The notes under the pieces were generated by a model that saw only the letters and a program-made list of their open reading frames with translations, did no database searches and was not told the origin of the DNA. 64,000 nt of DNA from Lentzea terrae. GTDB taxonomy: Bacteria; Actinomycetota; Actinomycetes; Mycobacteriales; Pseudonocardiaceae. The first letter of the stretch is position 1, and each line of letters starts with the position of its first letter. The stretch lies in contig NZ_QFWW01000037.1 in the NCBI RefSeq assembly GCF_003265345.1, forward strand, positions 99,534-163,533, given 5' to 3'. Position numbers and translations under genes: made by a program. Of the stretch, positions 1 through 7,187 are shown one piece after another.

Positions 1-1114
1 CCTGCCGCGTGAGGTATTCCCGTTCGGCGAGGTTCGACGCTTTTCCGGCCGCCTCGACGTAGAGCCGCGCGGCTGTTTGCTCGTCGCCGTCGCGCTCGTG
101 CAGGTATGCGGCCACCGCCGTGTAGCGGGGCAATGAGTCGTCGAGTTCACCGAGTGCTTTCAGCCCGGCCCTCGGCCCGTCCGCCTCCGCGACGGCCACC
201 GCGCGGTTGAGCCGCACGATCGGACTGTCCGTGAGCTTGGCGAGCTCGTCGTACCACTCGACGATCTGCACCCAGTCGGTTTCCTCGGCCCTGGGAGCGT
301 CGGCGTGCAGGGCCGCGATCGCCGCCTGCGCCTGGAACTCGCCGAGCCGGTCCTGCGCGAGCGCTGCCTGCAGGATCTCGACGCCCTCTGCGATCAGCTC
401 GGTGTCCCACTTCGCGCGGTCCTGGTCGGCGAGCGCGATGAGGCTGCCGTCCGGTGCGGTTCGACTCGCCCGCCGGGCGTGGTGCAGGAGCATGAGCGCG
501 AGCAGGCCGGCGACCTCGGGGTGGTCGATCGCGCCGGCGAGCTGGCGGGTGAGCCGGATGGCCTCGGCGGCGAGGTCGACGTCGCCGGAGTAGCCCTCGT
601 TGAAGACCAGGTAGAGCACGCGCAGCACGGTGGCGACGTCGCCGGGCTGGTCGAACCGGACGTCGCCGACCGTCTTCTTGGCGCGGCTGATGCGCTGGGC
701 CATGGTCGCTTCCGGCACGAGGTAGGCCTGGGCGATCTGGCGGGTGGTCAGGCCGCCGACAGCCCTGAGCGTGAGCGCCACGGCCGACGACGGCGTCAAC
801 GACGGGTGCGCGCACAGGAAGTAGAGCTGGAGCGTGTCGTCGGTGTCCGGCACCGGACCGGCTTCCGGCTCGACGTGCTCCTCCCGGCGCCGCCTGGCCG
901 TCTCCGCTCGGGTCGCGTCGATGAACTTGCGCCACGCCGCGGTGACGAGCCAGCCCTTCGGATCGCGCGGCGGATCGTCCGGCCACACCCGGATCGCCTC
1001 GACGAGCGCGTCCTGCACGGCGTCCTCGGCCGCCGCGAAGTCGGCTCCGCGGCGGACGAGGATCCCCAGCACGCTCGGGGTGAGGCTCCTGATCAGCGCC
1101 TCATCCACGGTCAC
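1..1114 (-). CDS. ECF42-type RNA polymerase sigma factor (3' end outside window)
   Basis: The reading frame is open from GTG 1114 to the left edge, about 371 codons, so the C-terminus is missing. The N-terminus carries sigma region 2 (AEDAVQDALVEA near residue 30, then DPKGWLVTAAWRKFID), followed by a region 4 helix-turn-helix (LTTRQIAQAYLVPEATMAQR) and the long C-terminal extension with FNEGYSGD typical of ECF42/DUF6596 factors. That group is known to sit beside DGPF (YCII-related) proteins, which is the case here. Its GTG start overlaps the stop of the upstream gene in a GTGA junction, implying translational coupling. ECF42 factors lack a classical anti-sigma; their signal is generally unknown. 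Confidence 0.9.
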   Translation of the reverse strand, partial: MTVDEALIRSLTPSVLGILVRRGADFAAAEDAVQDALVEAIRVWPDDPPRDPKGWLVTAAWRKFIDATRAETARRRREEHVEPEAGPVPDTDDTLQLYFLCAHPSLTPSSAVALTLRAVGGLTTRQIAQAYLVPEATMAQRISRAKKTVGDVRFDQPGDVATVLRVLYLVFNEGYSGDVDLAAEAIRLTRQLAGAIDHPEVAGLLALMLLHHARRASRTAPDGSLIALADQDRAKWDTELIAEGVEILQAALAQDRLGEFQAQAAIAALHADAPRAEETDWVQIVEWYDELAKLTDSPIVRLNRAVAVAEADGPRAGLKALGELDDSLPRYTAVAAYLHERDGDEQTAARLYVEAAGKASNLAEREYLTRQ

Positions 1115-1518
1115 TCCGTGATCGTCGGCGCGTTGCCGTAGAACGGCCGGACCTCGAGCCACTCGTGGATCGGCTTGCCGTCCTTGCCCGGCGCCGCCGA
1201 CAGCTCCCCGGCCAGCTCGACCGCGCGCTCGTAGCTGTCGACGTCGATGATCATCCACCCGGCGATGAGGTCCTTCGTCTCGGCGAACGGCCCGTCGGTG
1301 ACCGGCGGCTTGCCCTCACCGTCGTACCGGACCCAGGCACCTTCCGGAGCGAGTGCCTGTTCGCTGACGTACTCCCCGGTGGCGCTGAGCTTGTCCGCGA
1401 AGTCGCGCATGTACTGGATGTGCGCGGTGATCTCGTCCTGCGTCCACTGGTCCATCGGCACGTCGTTGACCGAGGCCGGGGCGCCGCGGTAGTGCTTGAG
1501 CAGCAGGTACTTGGCCAT
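1111..1518 (-). CDS. DGPF/YCII-related domain protein
   Basis: This 135-residue cytosolic protein has the YCII-related ferredoxin-like fold signature, including the literal DGPF motif at residues 75-78 followed by AETKDLIAGWMIIDVDS. Families of this type are small dimeric alpha-beta-barrel proteins, mostly of unknown reaction, that co-occur with ECF42 sigma factors. The ATG at 1518 is preceded directly by GGAG and by GGGAG a little further upstream. The stop codon overlaps the GTG start of the sigma factor gene, so the two form one operon. No secretion signal is visible. A role in sensing or processing the signal for the sigma factor is inference. Confidence 0.85.
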   Translation of the reverse strand: MAKYLLLKHYRGAPASVNDVPMDQWTQDEITAHIQYMRDFADKLSATGEYVSEQALAPEGAWVRYDGEGKPPVTDGPFAETKDLIAGWMIIDVDSYERAVELAGELSAAPGKDGKPIHEWLEVRPFYGNAPTITE

Positions 1519-1625
1519 CTCCGGTGTCTCCCTCTGTGCGTTGCGACCCATCTTGGCCGCTTTCACCACGGGGACGGAGCCGGCGCGGGCTTCTCGACAC
1601 GACTGCTCAAGATTTTTCGACCGGG

Positions 1626-2198
1626 TCAGAGGTAGGCCATCGAGCAGTCGGCATCGCGCGAGATGAGCTTCACGCGCACGACCTTGTTCGCGTCGCTGTC
1701 CGGTTCGCCGAGGAACGAGTAGCCGACGGTGTCGGTGACCCGCGCCGACCAGCCGCTGCGGTACGCGGATGCGTTCGGGTAGGCCTTCTTCACGTCGGCG
1801 AAGGTCGAGCCGATCCCGATGCCGGTGGACGTCTTGGCGTCTGCGGGCAGCGTGATGCGGACGATGCCGTATCTCTTCGAGATCGCGAGCTCGTCGTCCG
1901 CAACGCACATGTGGTCGCCGTCGCTCTGCCAGGTCAGATCGGTCAGGCCGGCCGCACGGGCCTCGTCGAGCGTCATGCCGATCTTGACGGGGCCGTAGCC
2001 GATCCGGTTGTCGACCTTGACCGCGACGTTCGCCTTCGGCGGCTCGGTCACGGCCTGCGGGGTCGAGGAGGACGTCTGCGGGTTCGACGAGGACGTCTGC
2101 GGTGCGGCGTTCTGCACCGGCGCGGGCGCGGAGGTGCACGCGGCAATTCCGGCGACGGCGACAGCCGCAAAGAAGGCGAGCTTGACCGAGTTCTTCAT
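1626..2198 (-). CDS. Putative secreted lipoprotein with a repeated two-Cys domain
   Basis: A 190-residue lipoprotein candidate: basic start (MKNSVK), hydrophobic stretch and lipobox ending IAAC with Cys21, then a Ser/Thr/Pro-rich linker (about residues 22-55). The globular part (about 65-190) has IGMTLDEARAAGL, GIVRITLPADAKT, FADVKKAYPNA and a final DC. The same pattern, including both cysteines, recurs in the membrane protein ending at 2415, so the two are paralogous outer domains. I do not recognise a named family. A GGGGGATC ribosome site precedes ATG 2198. Nothing in the sequence gives a ligand. Confidence 0.8.
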   Translation of the reverse strand: MKNSVKLAFFAAVAVAGIAACTSAPAPVQNAAPQTSSSNPQTSSSTPQAVTEPPKANVAVKVDNRIGYGPVKIGMTLDEARAAGLTDLTWQSDGDHMCVADDELAISKRYGIVRITLPADAKTSTGIGIGSTFADVKKAYPNASAYRSGWSARVTDTVGYSFLGEPDSDANKVVRVKLISRDADCSMAYL

Positions 2199-2270
2199 TT
2201 GAATGATCCCCCAAATAATGAGTAAACAAAAGGAAGAAAGAAACGACCCACTAAATTCCCCCAGGCCGTT
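2199..2270 (-). promoter_or_regulatory. AT-rich upstream region of the lipoprotein gene
   Basis: This stretch is strikingly AT-rich for the window and contains runs of A/G on the plus strand (T/C on the coding strand). It sits between the terminator of the sigma operon and ATG 2198, so it most likely carries the promoter of the lipoprotein gene. CATTAT followed by GGGGGATC is suggestive of a -10 and ribosome site, but no convincing -35 hexamer can be assigned. Confidence 0.35.
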
Positions 2271-2363
2271 TCAGACACCCGTAAGACGCCCTCTGAGCTG
2301 CGAGGTTGCGACCGGGTTCATCACGAAGAAGTCACGGGCCCCGATGTCACCCGAAAGGACGCC

Positions 2364-2399
2364 GAGGTCCCGCCGCACCCCCAAGAGCGGCGGGACCTC
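2364..2399 (-). terminator. Perfect 13-bp hairpin after sigma operon
   Basis: Arms at 2364-2376 and 2387-2399 are perfectly complementary (gaggtcccgccgc and its reverse complement) with a 10-nt loop. It lies 16 bp downstream of the stop of the membrane-protein gene ending at 2415. There is no strong U-run, which is common for actinobacterial terminators. It separates the sigma operon from the lipoprotein gene. Confidence 0.8.
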
Positions 2400-2414
2400 A
2401 GCAAGATCAATCGA

Positions 2415-3215
2415 TCAGACGGGGCAGTCGTTGGCGTTCAGGCGCATTCGCACGACGGTCACCGCGGCACCGTCGGTTTCGAAGACATAGGTCCATTTCG
2501 GCGTACCCGCCATCTGCACGAGCAGGGTCGAGCCGCTCTGCGTCGCCGACGGATAGGCGGTCTTCACGTCGGCCACGGAAGAGCCCGCGCTGATGCCCCG
2601 CTGCGTCTTGGCGTAGCCGGGCAGCGTGAGCCGGACGATGCCGTTCGCCGGCGAGATGACCGCGGCGTCGCTGTCCGGCACCAACGTCGTGGCGTAGGTC
2701 GTGCACGAGCCGGCCGACGTGCCCGGTTCGACCAGCGACCCGGTCGCCAGCGCGTTGGCCTCGCTCATCCCGAGCACGAGCTTGCCGACCTTGCTGGACT
2801 CGGACGGCAACGCGGGCGGCGGAGTGGTCGTGGTCGGCTTCGGCGTGCTTTTGCCGGTGGTGCCGCCCGCGCCGGGGTTGCTGCCGGTGGCGTTCGGCGC
2901 CGTCGGTGGGGCGGTCACGGTCGTGGTCTGAGCGCCGCTGCTGATCGACGACGAGGGCGGGGCGGAGGAGGACGTCGGCATGGACGTCGGCAGCAGGTCG
3001 CCCACCGGGTCGTCCGACGGGGAGCGCAGCTGGGTCAGCCCGATTCCGGCGCCGACGAGCGCGACCAGGGCGAAGGTGGCGGTCATGGCGGAACGGCGGC
3101 GTCGCCTGCGATGGGCGCCGCGAACCACCGCGTCGGCCGCGTCCGGGGCCACGTGGACGTCCAGCCGATCGTCGCTGAAGAGCCTGCGCAGCTCGTCGTC
3201 GAGGTCGTCGTCCAC
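2415..3215 (-). CDS. Single-pass membrane protein partner of SigE-type sigma factor
   Basis: A 266-residue protein: acidic/basic cytoplasmic N-terminus of about 42 residues ending in a run of arginines, one transmembrane helix (about 43-62, TATFALVALVGAGIGLTQL), a Ser/Thr/Pro linker (about 65-140) and an outer domain of about 125 residues. The outer domain shares GIVRLTLP, AKT, ADVKTAYP and the terminal DC with the lipoprotein at 1626-2198. It begins 3 bp after the sigma gene stop (GTG 3215), so the two are co-translated. The position suggests control of, or output from, the sigma factor, but no known anti-sigma domain is recognisable. Confidence 0.8.
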   Translation of the reverse strand: MDDDLDDELRRLFSDDRLDVHVAPDAADAVVRGAHRRRRRRSAMTATFALVALVGAGIGLTQLRSPSDDPVGDLLPTSMPTSSSAPPSSSISSGAQTTTVTAPPTAPNATGSNPGAGGTTGKSTPKPTTTTPPPALPSESSKVGKLVLGMSEANALATGSLVEPGTSAGSCTTYATTLVPDSDAAVISPANGIVRLTLPGYAKTQRGISAGSSVADVKTAYPSATQSGSTLLVQMAGTPKWTYVFETDGAAVTVVRMRLNANDCPV

Positions 3216-3218
3216 CGG

Positions 3219-3752
3219 TCAGTCCTTTCCCAGGCGGGTCCGGAGACTCGCCATCGCCTTGCTGCTCTGGCTCTTCACGGTGCCGCACGAGATGCCGAGC
3301 GCGTTCGCGATCTCGGCTTCGGACAGGTTCTCGTAGTAGCGCAGCACGATCACCGCGCGCTGCCGCGGCGGCAGGTCGCGCAGTGCTTGCCAGAGCGGTT
3401 CGTTTTCGAGCCTGCTCAGCTCGGGCGCAACGGCACCGCGGTCGGGGAAGTCGGCCACGAGGCTCTCGCGGCGCCGGCGACGCCAGATGCTGATGTGCGT
3501 GTTGGCCATGGCCCTGCGGATGTACGCGAGCGGGTCGTCGCCCTTTCGCTGCACGGACACCCAGCGCGAACCGACCTTCTCCAGCACGGACTGCACGAGG
3601 TCGGCCGCGTCGTGCGAGTTGCCGGTCAGGGCGTGCCCGTAGCGCAGAAGTCCGGGCATCGACATGCGCACGAACTCCGCGAAGTCCCCCACGGCTTCCG
3701 CTCTTCCTCCGCCGTGTTCGGCGGCCAACTCCAGCTGCAGCACCGCCACCAC
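3219..3752 (-). CDS. SigE-family ECF RNA polymerase sigma factor
   Basis: A 177-residue ECF sigma factor. Region 2 spans about residues 25-90 (DFAEFVRMSMPGLLRYGHAL, DAADLVQSVLEKV, DDPLAYIRRAMANTHISIWR) and region 4 about 115-170 (LPPRQRAVIVLRYYENLSEAEIA, GTVKSQSSKAMASLR). This matches the actinobacterial SigE-type family, which usually stands in front of a small membrane protein gene, as here. An internal start near VGDFAEF is possible because the first 20 residues are not conserved in the family. No zinc-binding anti-sigma is adjacent. Confidence 0.92.
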   Translation of the reverse strand: MVAVLQLELAAEHGGGRAEAVGDFAEFVRMSMPGLLRYGHALTGNSHDAADLVQSVLEKVGSRWVSVQRKGDDPLAYIRRAMANTHISIWRRRRRESLVADFPDRGAVAPELSRLENEPLWQALRDLPPRQRAVIVLRYYENLSEAEIANALGISCGTVKSQSSKAMASLRTRLGKD

Positions 3753-3830
3753 GGCACACCCCCTCCCCGAAGCAACAACTGGGCCCCGGGAGGTTCACGC
3801 TCGAGTGCGCGGAACGGTTGCCTCACTAAA

Positions 3831-4166
3831 TCACAAAACGGCAACGGCCTGCGGTAGAACGAACGAACCGTCCGGCTCGCAGGGGAAGTCGTGCACCTCG
3901 ACCACGGCCGCAACCGGAATCGAGCCGTACACGTGCGGGAACCACAGCGGCGAATCCGCCACCGCCTCCCACCGGACCGGAACGTCGAGCAACCGCGGGT
4001 CGATCACGAGCAACAGCAGCCCGCTCTGCCCGTGGAAGAACTTGCCGGCCGTCACGTGCACGACGCCCCGGTCCGAGCAGTGCACGAACTCCTCGCCGGC
4101 AGGCGCGATCGAACCGGCCGACTGGGCAGCGGCCCAGCCGGCCGTCGAGATGATGTGCAGCAGCAC
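3831..4166 (-). CDS. DUF952 domain protein
   Basis: A 111-residue cytosolic protein with the DUF952 pattern: HIISTAGWAAAQ at the start, GEEFVHCSD in the middle, LLLLVIDPRLL, then FPHVYGSIPVAAVVEVHDF. The fold of this family is related to ADP-ribosyl-binding or ART-like folds, but no reaction is established. The GTG at 4166 lies right at the edge of a 47-bp stretch carrying four DnaA-box-like 9-mers, so its promoter probably overlaps those boxes. The upstream neighbour (DUF5926) is transcribed in the same direction. Confidence 0.85.
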   Translation of the reverse strand: MLLHIISTAGWAAAQSAGSIAPAGEEFVHCSDRGVVHVTAGKFFHGQSGLLLLVIDPRLLDVPVRWEAVADSPLWFPHVYGSIPVAAVVEVHDFPCEPDGSFVLPQAVAVL

Positions 4167-4213
4167 TTATCCACAGCTCCTTGTGGACAACCGTGTGGAC
4201 AACCTGTGGATCA
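4167..4213. promoter_or_regulatory. Cluster of four DnaA-box-like 9-mers
   Basis: TTATCCACA at 4167-4175 is a consensus DnaA box. TGTGGACAA at 4182-4190 and again at 4194-4202 are the reverse complement of TTGTCCACA, the high-GC actinobacterial DnaA box. TGTGGATCA at 4205-4213 is one mismatch from TGTGGATAA. The four lie 11-15 bp apart, one in direct and three in inverted orientation. They fill the gap between the DUF952 and DUF5926 genes. No dnaA or dnaN is near, so a regulatory or DnaA-titrating role is more likely than oriC; this is inference. Confidence 0.6.
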
Positions 4214-5146
4214 GCGCAGCGTGATCTGCCGGCCGCGCAGACCGTCACGGGCCCGGCGCTCGGCGTCGGTCAGCGGCTCGTCGGACGCCAGCGCCTCCAG
4301 CAAGCGCTTGCCCAGCGCCTCGGCCGGCTCGGCCCACTCGCGGGCGTGCATCTCGCGGTCGAGGTCCCAGACCGGCACGAGCAGGCCGTGCGCGCGGAAC
4401 GAACCGGCGTAGCGGGAGCCCTCGCCCAGGTCCAGCTCACCGCGGGCGGCCAGCCGCGCCATCGCGGGCAGCAGCTTCTCCTCCGGCTCGGGACGGACCC
4501 AGCGCAGGTGCGCCTTGTCGCCGGCGTCGACCCAGTAGGCGGCCTTCACGCCGGGGGCGTCGAGCCGCTCGGTCGGCAGGATCGCGGCGTTCGCGCGCTC
4601 CAGCGACAGGGCGACGTCACCGGTCGGCTCGGTGCCCTCCGGCATCCACCACACGAAGTCGGTGTGCAGCTCGGGCACGATCTCGGCCTCGGGGTCGAGC
4701 AGGTCCTGCAACCGGCCGGGGTGCTCGCCGTTGTCCGGGCCGACGACCGCGAGCACGTCACCGGTCTTCGCCTGCTGCGCCCACTGCAGCGCGCGAGCCA
4801 GGTCGCGGCTGATGTCGCCGGACCGCGTCTGCACCTGCAGGCCCACGAACGGCACGTCGTCGCCGCGGATCAGACCGGCGGCCGCCATCGGCAGCACCGT
4901 CGCCAGCGTGACCTCGCGACCGTCCTTGACCGGCAGCTTCGCGATCGCCGACGGCACGAACTCGCGCAGCGCGATCAGCTCGCACTCGGCGGCCAGCCCC
5001 TCGAACGGCCTGGACACGATCACGTCCGTCGCGCCGCCCGGTGCGCCGTGGCAGGCCTTGTAGCGCTTGCCGGACCCGCACGGGCAGGGCTGCTTCGGGT
5101 TGATCCCGTCCTTCGGTGCGTCCTTGACGGCAGTCCGCTTGGCCAC
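4211..5146 (-). CDS. DUF5926 family protein with SEC-C zinc motif
   Basis: A 311-residue protein whose N-terminus carries a SEC-C metal-binding motif (CPCGSGKRYKACHG, residues 21-34), as in the C-terminus of SecA and many accessory proteins. The remainder matches the actinobacterial DUF5926 family (WVRPEPEEKLL, RYAGSFRAHGLLVPVWDLD). Its function is not established. The start MAKRTAVKDAP is preceded by GAGG. Its stop overlaps the fourth DnaA-like box. No transmembrane helix or signal peptide is visible, so it should be cytosolic. Confidence 0.88.
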   Translation of the reverse strand: MAKRTAVKDAPKDGINPKQPCPCGSGKRYKACHGAPGGATDVIVSRPFEGLAAECELIALREFVPSAIAKLPVKDGREVTLATVLPMAAAGLIRGDDVPFVGLQVQTRSGDISRDLARALQWAQQAKTGDVLAVVGPDNGEHPGRLQDLLDPEAEIVPELHTDFVWWMPEGTEPTGDVALSLERANAAILPTERLDAPGVKAAYWVDAGDKAHLRWVRPEPEEKLLPAMARLAARGELDLGEGSRYAGSFRAHGLLVPVWDLDREMHAREWAEPAEALGKRLLEALASDEPLTDAERRARDGLRGRQITLR

Positions 5147-5172
5147 CTCGGCCCTCCTCGTGTTCAGGCTTC

Positions 5173-5913
5173 TCAGGTGGCCAAGTTAGCCGTCAGCAGG
5201 CGGCGGGTGTTCGCCGGGGCATTCGTCGCGAGGTAGCGGACGCCCAGGTCACGGCACAGTGCGATGTCCTCGGCGCTGTCCACGGTCCACACGTACGTCT
5301 CATGGCCCGCCCGGCGCGCCCGATCGACGTAACCGGGGTCGTTGCGCAGCACGTGCACGCCCGGCCCGGTGTAGTCAGCGAACGACGGCAGCGCACCGCT
5401 GCGGTACCGGCCGAGGCGGTCGAGCAGCAGCACCGTGCGGATGTCCGGCGCCTGGTCGCGGAACGCCTTCACCGCCGTCGGCGAGAACGACATCATGACG
5501 ATCTGGCTGTCGAGCTGGTGCCTCTTCAGCGCCTCGACGAGCTTGCGTTCGACCTCGTTGCGGTAGCGGACGGGGTGCTTGGTCTCGACGAAGAGCTGCA
5601 CCTGCGAGCCCTTGACCAGGTCCAGCAGCTCGTCGAGCACGAGCAGTCCGGCCGGCTGACCGTGGCGGTGCCAGCTGCCGTAGTCGTGTTTCTTCAGCTC
5701 TTCCAGCGTGAGCGCGCTGACCGTGCCACGGCCGTTGGACGTGCGGGCGAGCGTGCGGTCGTGCACACACACGATCTCGCCGTCCTTCGACAACCTGATG
5801 TCGCACTCCAGCCCGTCCGCACCCTCCTTCAAAGCGAGCTCGTAGGCGCCGATGGTGTGCTCGGGACGGTCAGTGGACGCGCCGCGGTGCGCGACGATCG
5901 CTGGCAGCTGCAC
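5173..5913 (-). CDS. Glycerophosphodiester phosphodiesterase (cytosolic)
   Basis: A GDPD-family TIM-barrel enzyme hydrolysing glycerophosphodiesters to glycerol-3-phosphate and an alcohol. The catalytic HRGAS, the metal-binding ECDIRLSKDG and the general-base region VCVHDRTLARTSNG are all intact; VETKH lies mid-protein. GTG 5913 gives a 246-residue protein starting VQLPAIVAHRG, the usual family start. An ATG at 5958 would add 15 unusual residues and extend into the leader of the divergent P450 gene. A TATCGT hexamer close upstream of the GTG hints at a leaderless transcript. It is a distant paralogue of the secreted GDPD at 7184-8155. Confidence 0.9.
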   Translation of the reverse strand: MQLPAIVAHRGASTDRPEHTIGAYELALKEGADGLECDIRLSKDGEIVCVHDRTLARTSNGRGTVSALTLEELKKHDYGSWHRHGQPAGLLVLDELLDLVKGSQVQLFVETKHPVRYRNEVERKLVEALKRHQLDSQIVMMSFSPTAVKAFRDQAPDIRTVLLLDRLGRYRSGALPSFADYTGPGVHVLRNDPGYVDRARRAGHETYVWTVDSAEDIALCRDLGVRYLATNAPANTRRLLTANLAT

Positions 5914-6002
5914 AACCCGAACGATAGTGTCTGCGCAACAATTTGAGTCATCAATCAAATGGACGTGGACGAAACGCGAATCGCGACTTACCGTCCCGCC
6001 TT

Positions 6003-7187
6003 GTGACGTTCGACCAGCGCGATCCCGCGTTCATCGCCGACCCGTACCCGGCCTTCGCCACCCTGCGCGAAGCCGGTGAGGTGCATCACCACGAGCAGAT
6101 GGGCGTTGCCGTCGCCGTCTCGCACGCCGCGTGCTCGGCCGTGCTGAGGCACCGGTCGCTCGGCCGGATCTGGTCGGACGTGAAGCCGGTCGAGCAGTTC
6201 ATGGCGTTCAACCTGCTGCACCGCAACTCGCTGCTGGAGAACGAGCCGCCCACGCACACCCGCCTGCGCCGCCTGGTCGCCGCCGCGTTCGGCCGCGGCC
6301 ACGTCGAACGCCTCCGCCCGTGGGTCGCCGACCTGGCCGACCGCCTCGTCGACGAGCTGGTCGCGAAGATCGACGACCAGGGCCAGGCAGACCTGCTGGC
6401 CCACGTCGCCGCGCCGCTGCCGGTCGAGGTGATCGCCGAGCTGCTCGGCGTCCCCGGCCAGGACCGCTACCTGCTGCAGCCGTGGTCGAACGCCATCGTG
6501 AAGATGTACGAGTACGGCCTGCCCGCCGAGCAGCAGGAAGCCGCCGAGCGCGCCGCCGCGGAGTTCGTCGCCTACCTGCGCGAGCTGATCGCGTTGCGCC
6601 GCAAGAACCCCGGCTCCGACCTCGTCTCGGACCTGGTCGCCGTCACCGACACCGACGGCGCCCGCCTCACCGAGGACGAGCTCGTCGCCACCGCCGTGCT
6701 GCTGCTGATGGCCGGCCACGAGGCCACGGTCAACGTCATCGGCAACGGCGTCTACGCCCTGATGCAGCACCGCTCGCAGTGGGAGCGCCTCTCGCCGGAG
6801 ATCATGCCCACGGCCGTCGAGGAACTGATCCGCTACGACTCGCCGTTGCAGCTCTTCGAACGCACCGCCACCGAACGCGTCGAGATCGCGGGCCACGTCA
6901 TCGAGCCCGGCCAGAAGATCGCCGCGCTGCTCGGTGCGGCCGCGCGCGACCCGTTGGTCTTCGAGAACCCCGACACGCTCGACGTCGGCCGCGAGAAGAA
7001 CCAGCACCTCGGGTTCGGCATGGGCATCCACTACTGCCTGGGTGCGCCGCTGGCCCGCATCGAGGTGGAGGCGGCGCTGTCGTCGTTGCACCGCAAGCTT
7101 TCCGGCGCGGTGCTGGCCGAGGAACCCGACCGGCGCGCGGAGTTCGTGATCCGCGGGCTGCACTCGTTGGTGCTCGGCAGGGGCTAG
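6003..7187 (+). CDS. Cytochrome P450
   Basis: A complete actinobacterial class-I P450 of 394 residues with the I-helix oxygen-activation motif AGHEATV, the ExxR motif in EELIRYDSPLQ and the haem-ligand loop FGMGIHYCLG with Cys345. GTG 6003 is preferred; an in-frame TTG at 5943 is possible but would run into the divergent GDPD gene. A 15-codon open frame (ATG 5959 to TGA 6006) ends in a GTGA overlap with the GTG start and could couple translation. No ferredoxin or reductase gene is adjacent. Its stop overlaps the stop of the convergent secreted GDPD by 4 bp. The substrate cannot be read from the sequence. Confidence 0.92.
   Translation: MTFDQRDPAFIADPYPAFATLREAGEVHHHEQMGVAVAVSHAACSAVLRHRSLGRIWSDVKPVEQFMAFNLLHRNSLLENEPPTHTRLRRLVAAAFGRGHVERLRPWVADLADRLVDELVAKIDDQGQADLLAHVAAPLPVEVIAELLGVPGQDRYLLQPWSNAIVKMYEYGLPAEQQEAAERAAAEFVAYLRELIALRRKNPGSDLVSDLVAVTDTDGARLTEDELVATAVLLLMAGHEATVNVIGNGVYALMQHRSQWERLSPEIMPTAVEELIRYDSPLQLFERTATERVEIAGHVIEPGQKIAALLGAAARDPLVFENPDTLDVGREKNQHLGFGMGIHYCLGAPLARIEVEAALSSLHRKLSGAVLAEEPDRRAEFVIRGLHSLVLGRG

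Noticed and set aside
4167-4213. Chromosomal oriC
   Set aside because: Only four boxes in under 50 bp, no AT-rich unwinding element and no dnaA/dnaN neighbours; kept as a DnaA-box cluster only.
5943-6002. TTG 5943 as P450 start
   Set aside because: It would overlap the divergent GDPD leader, adds non-conserved residues and has no ribosome site.
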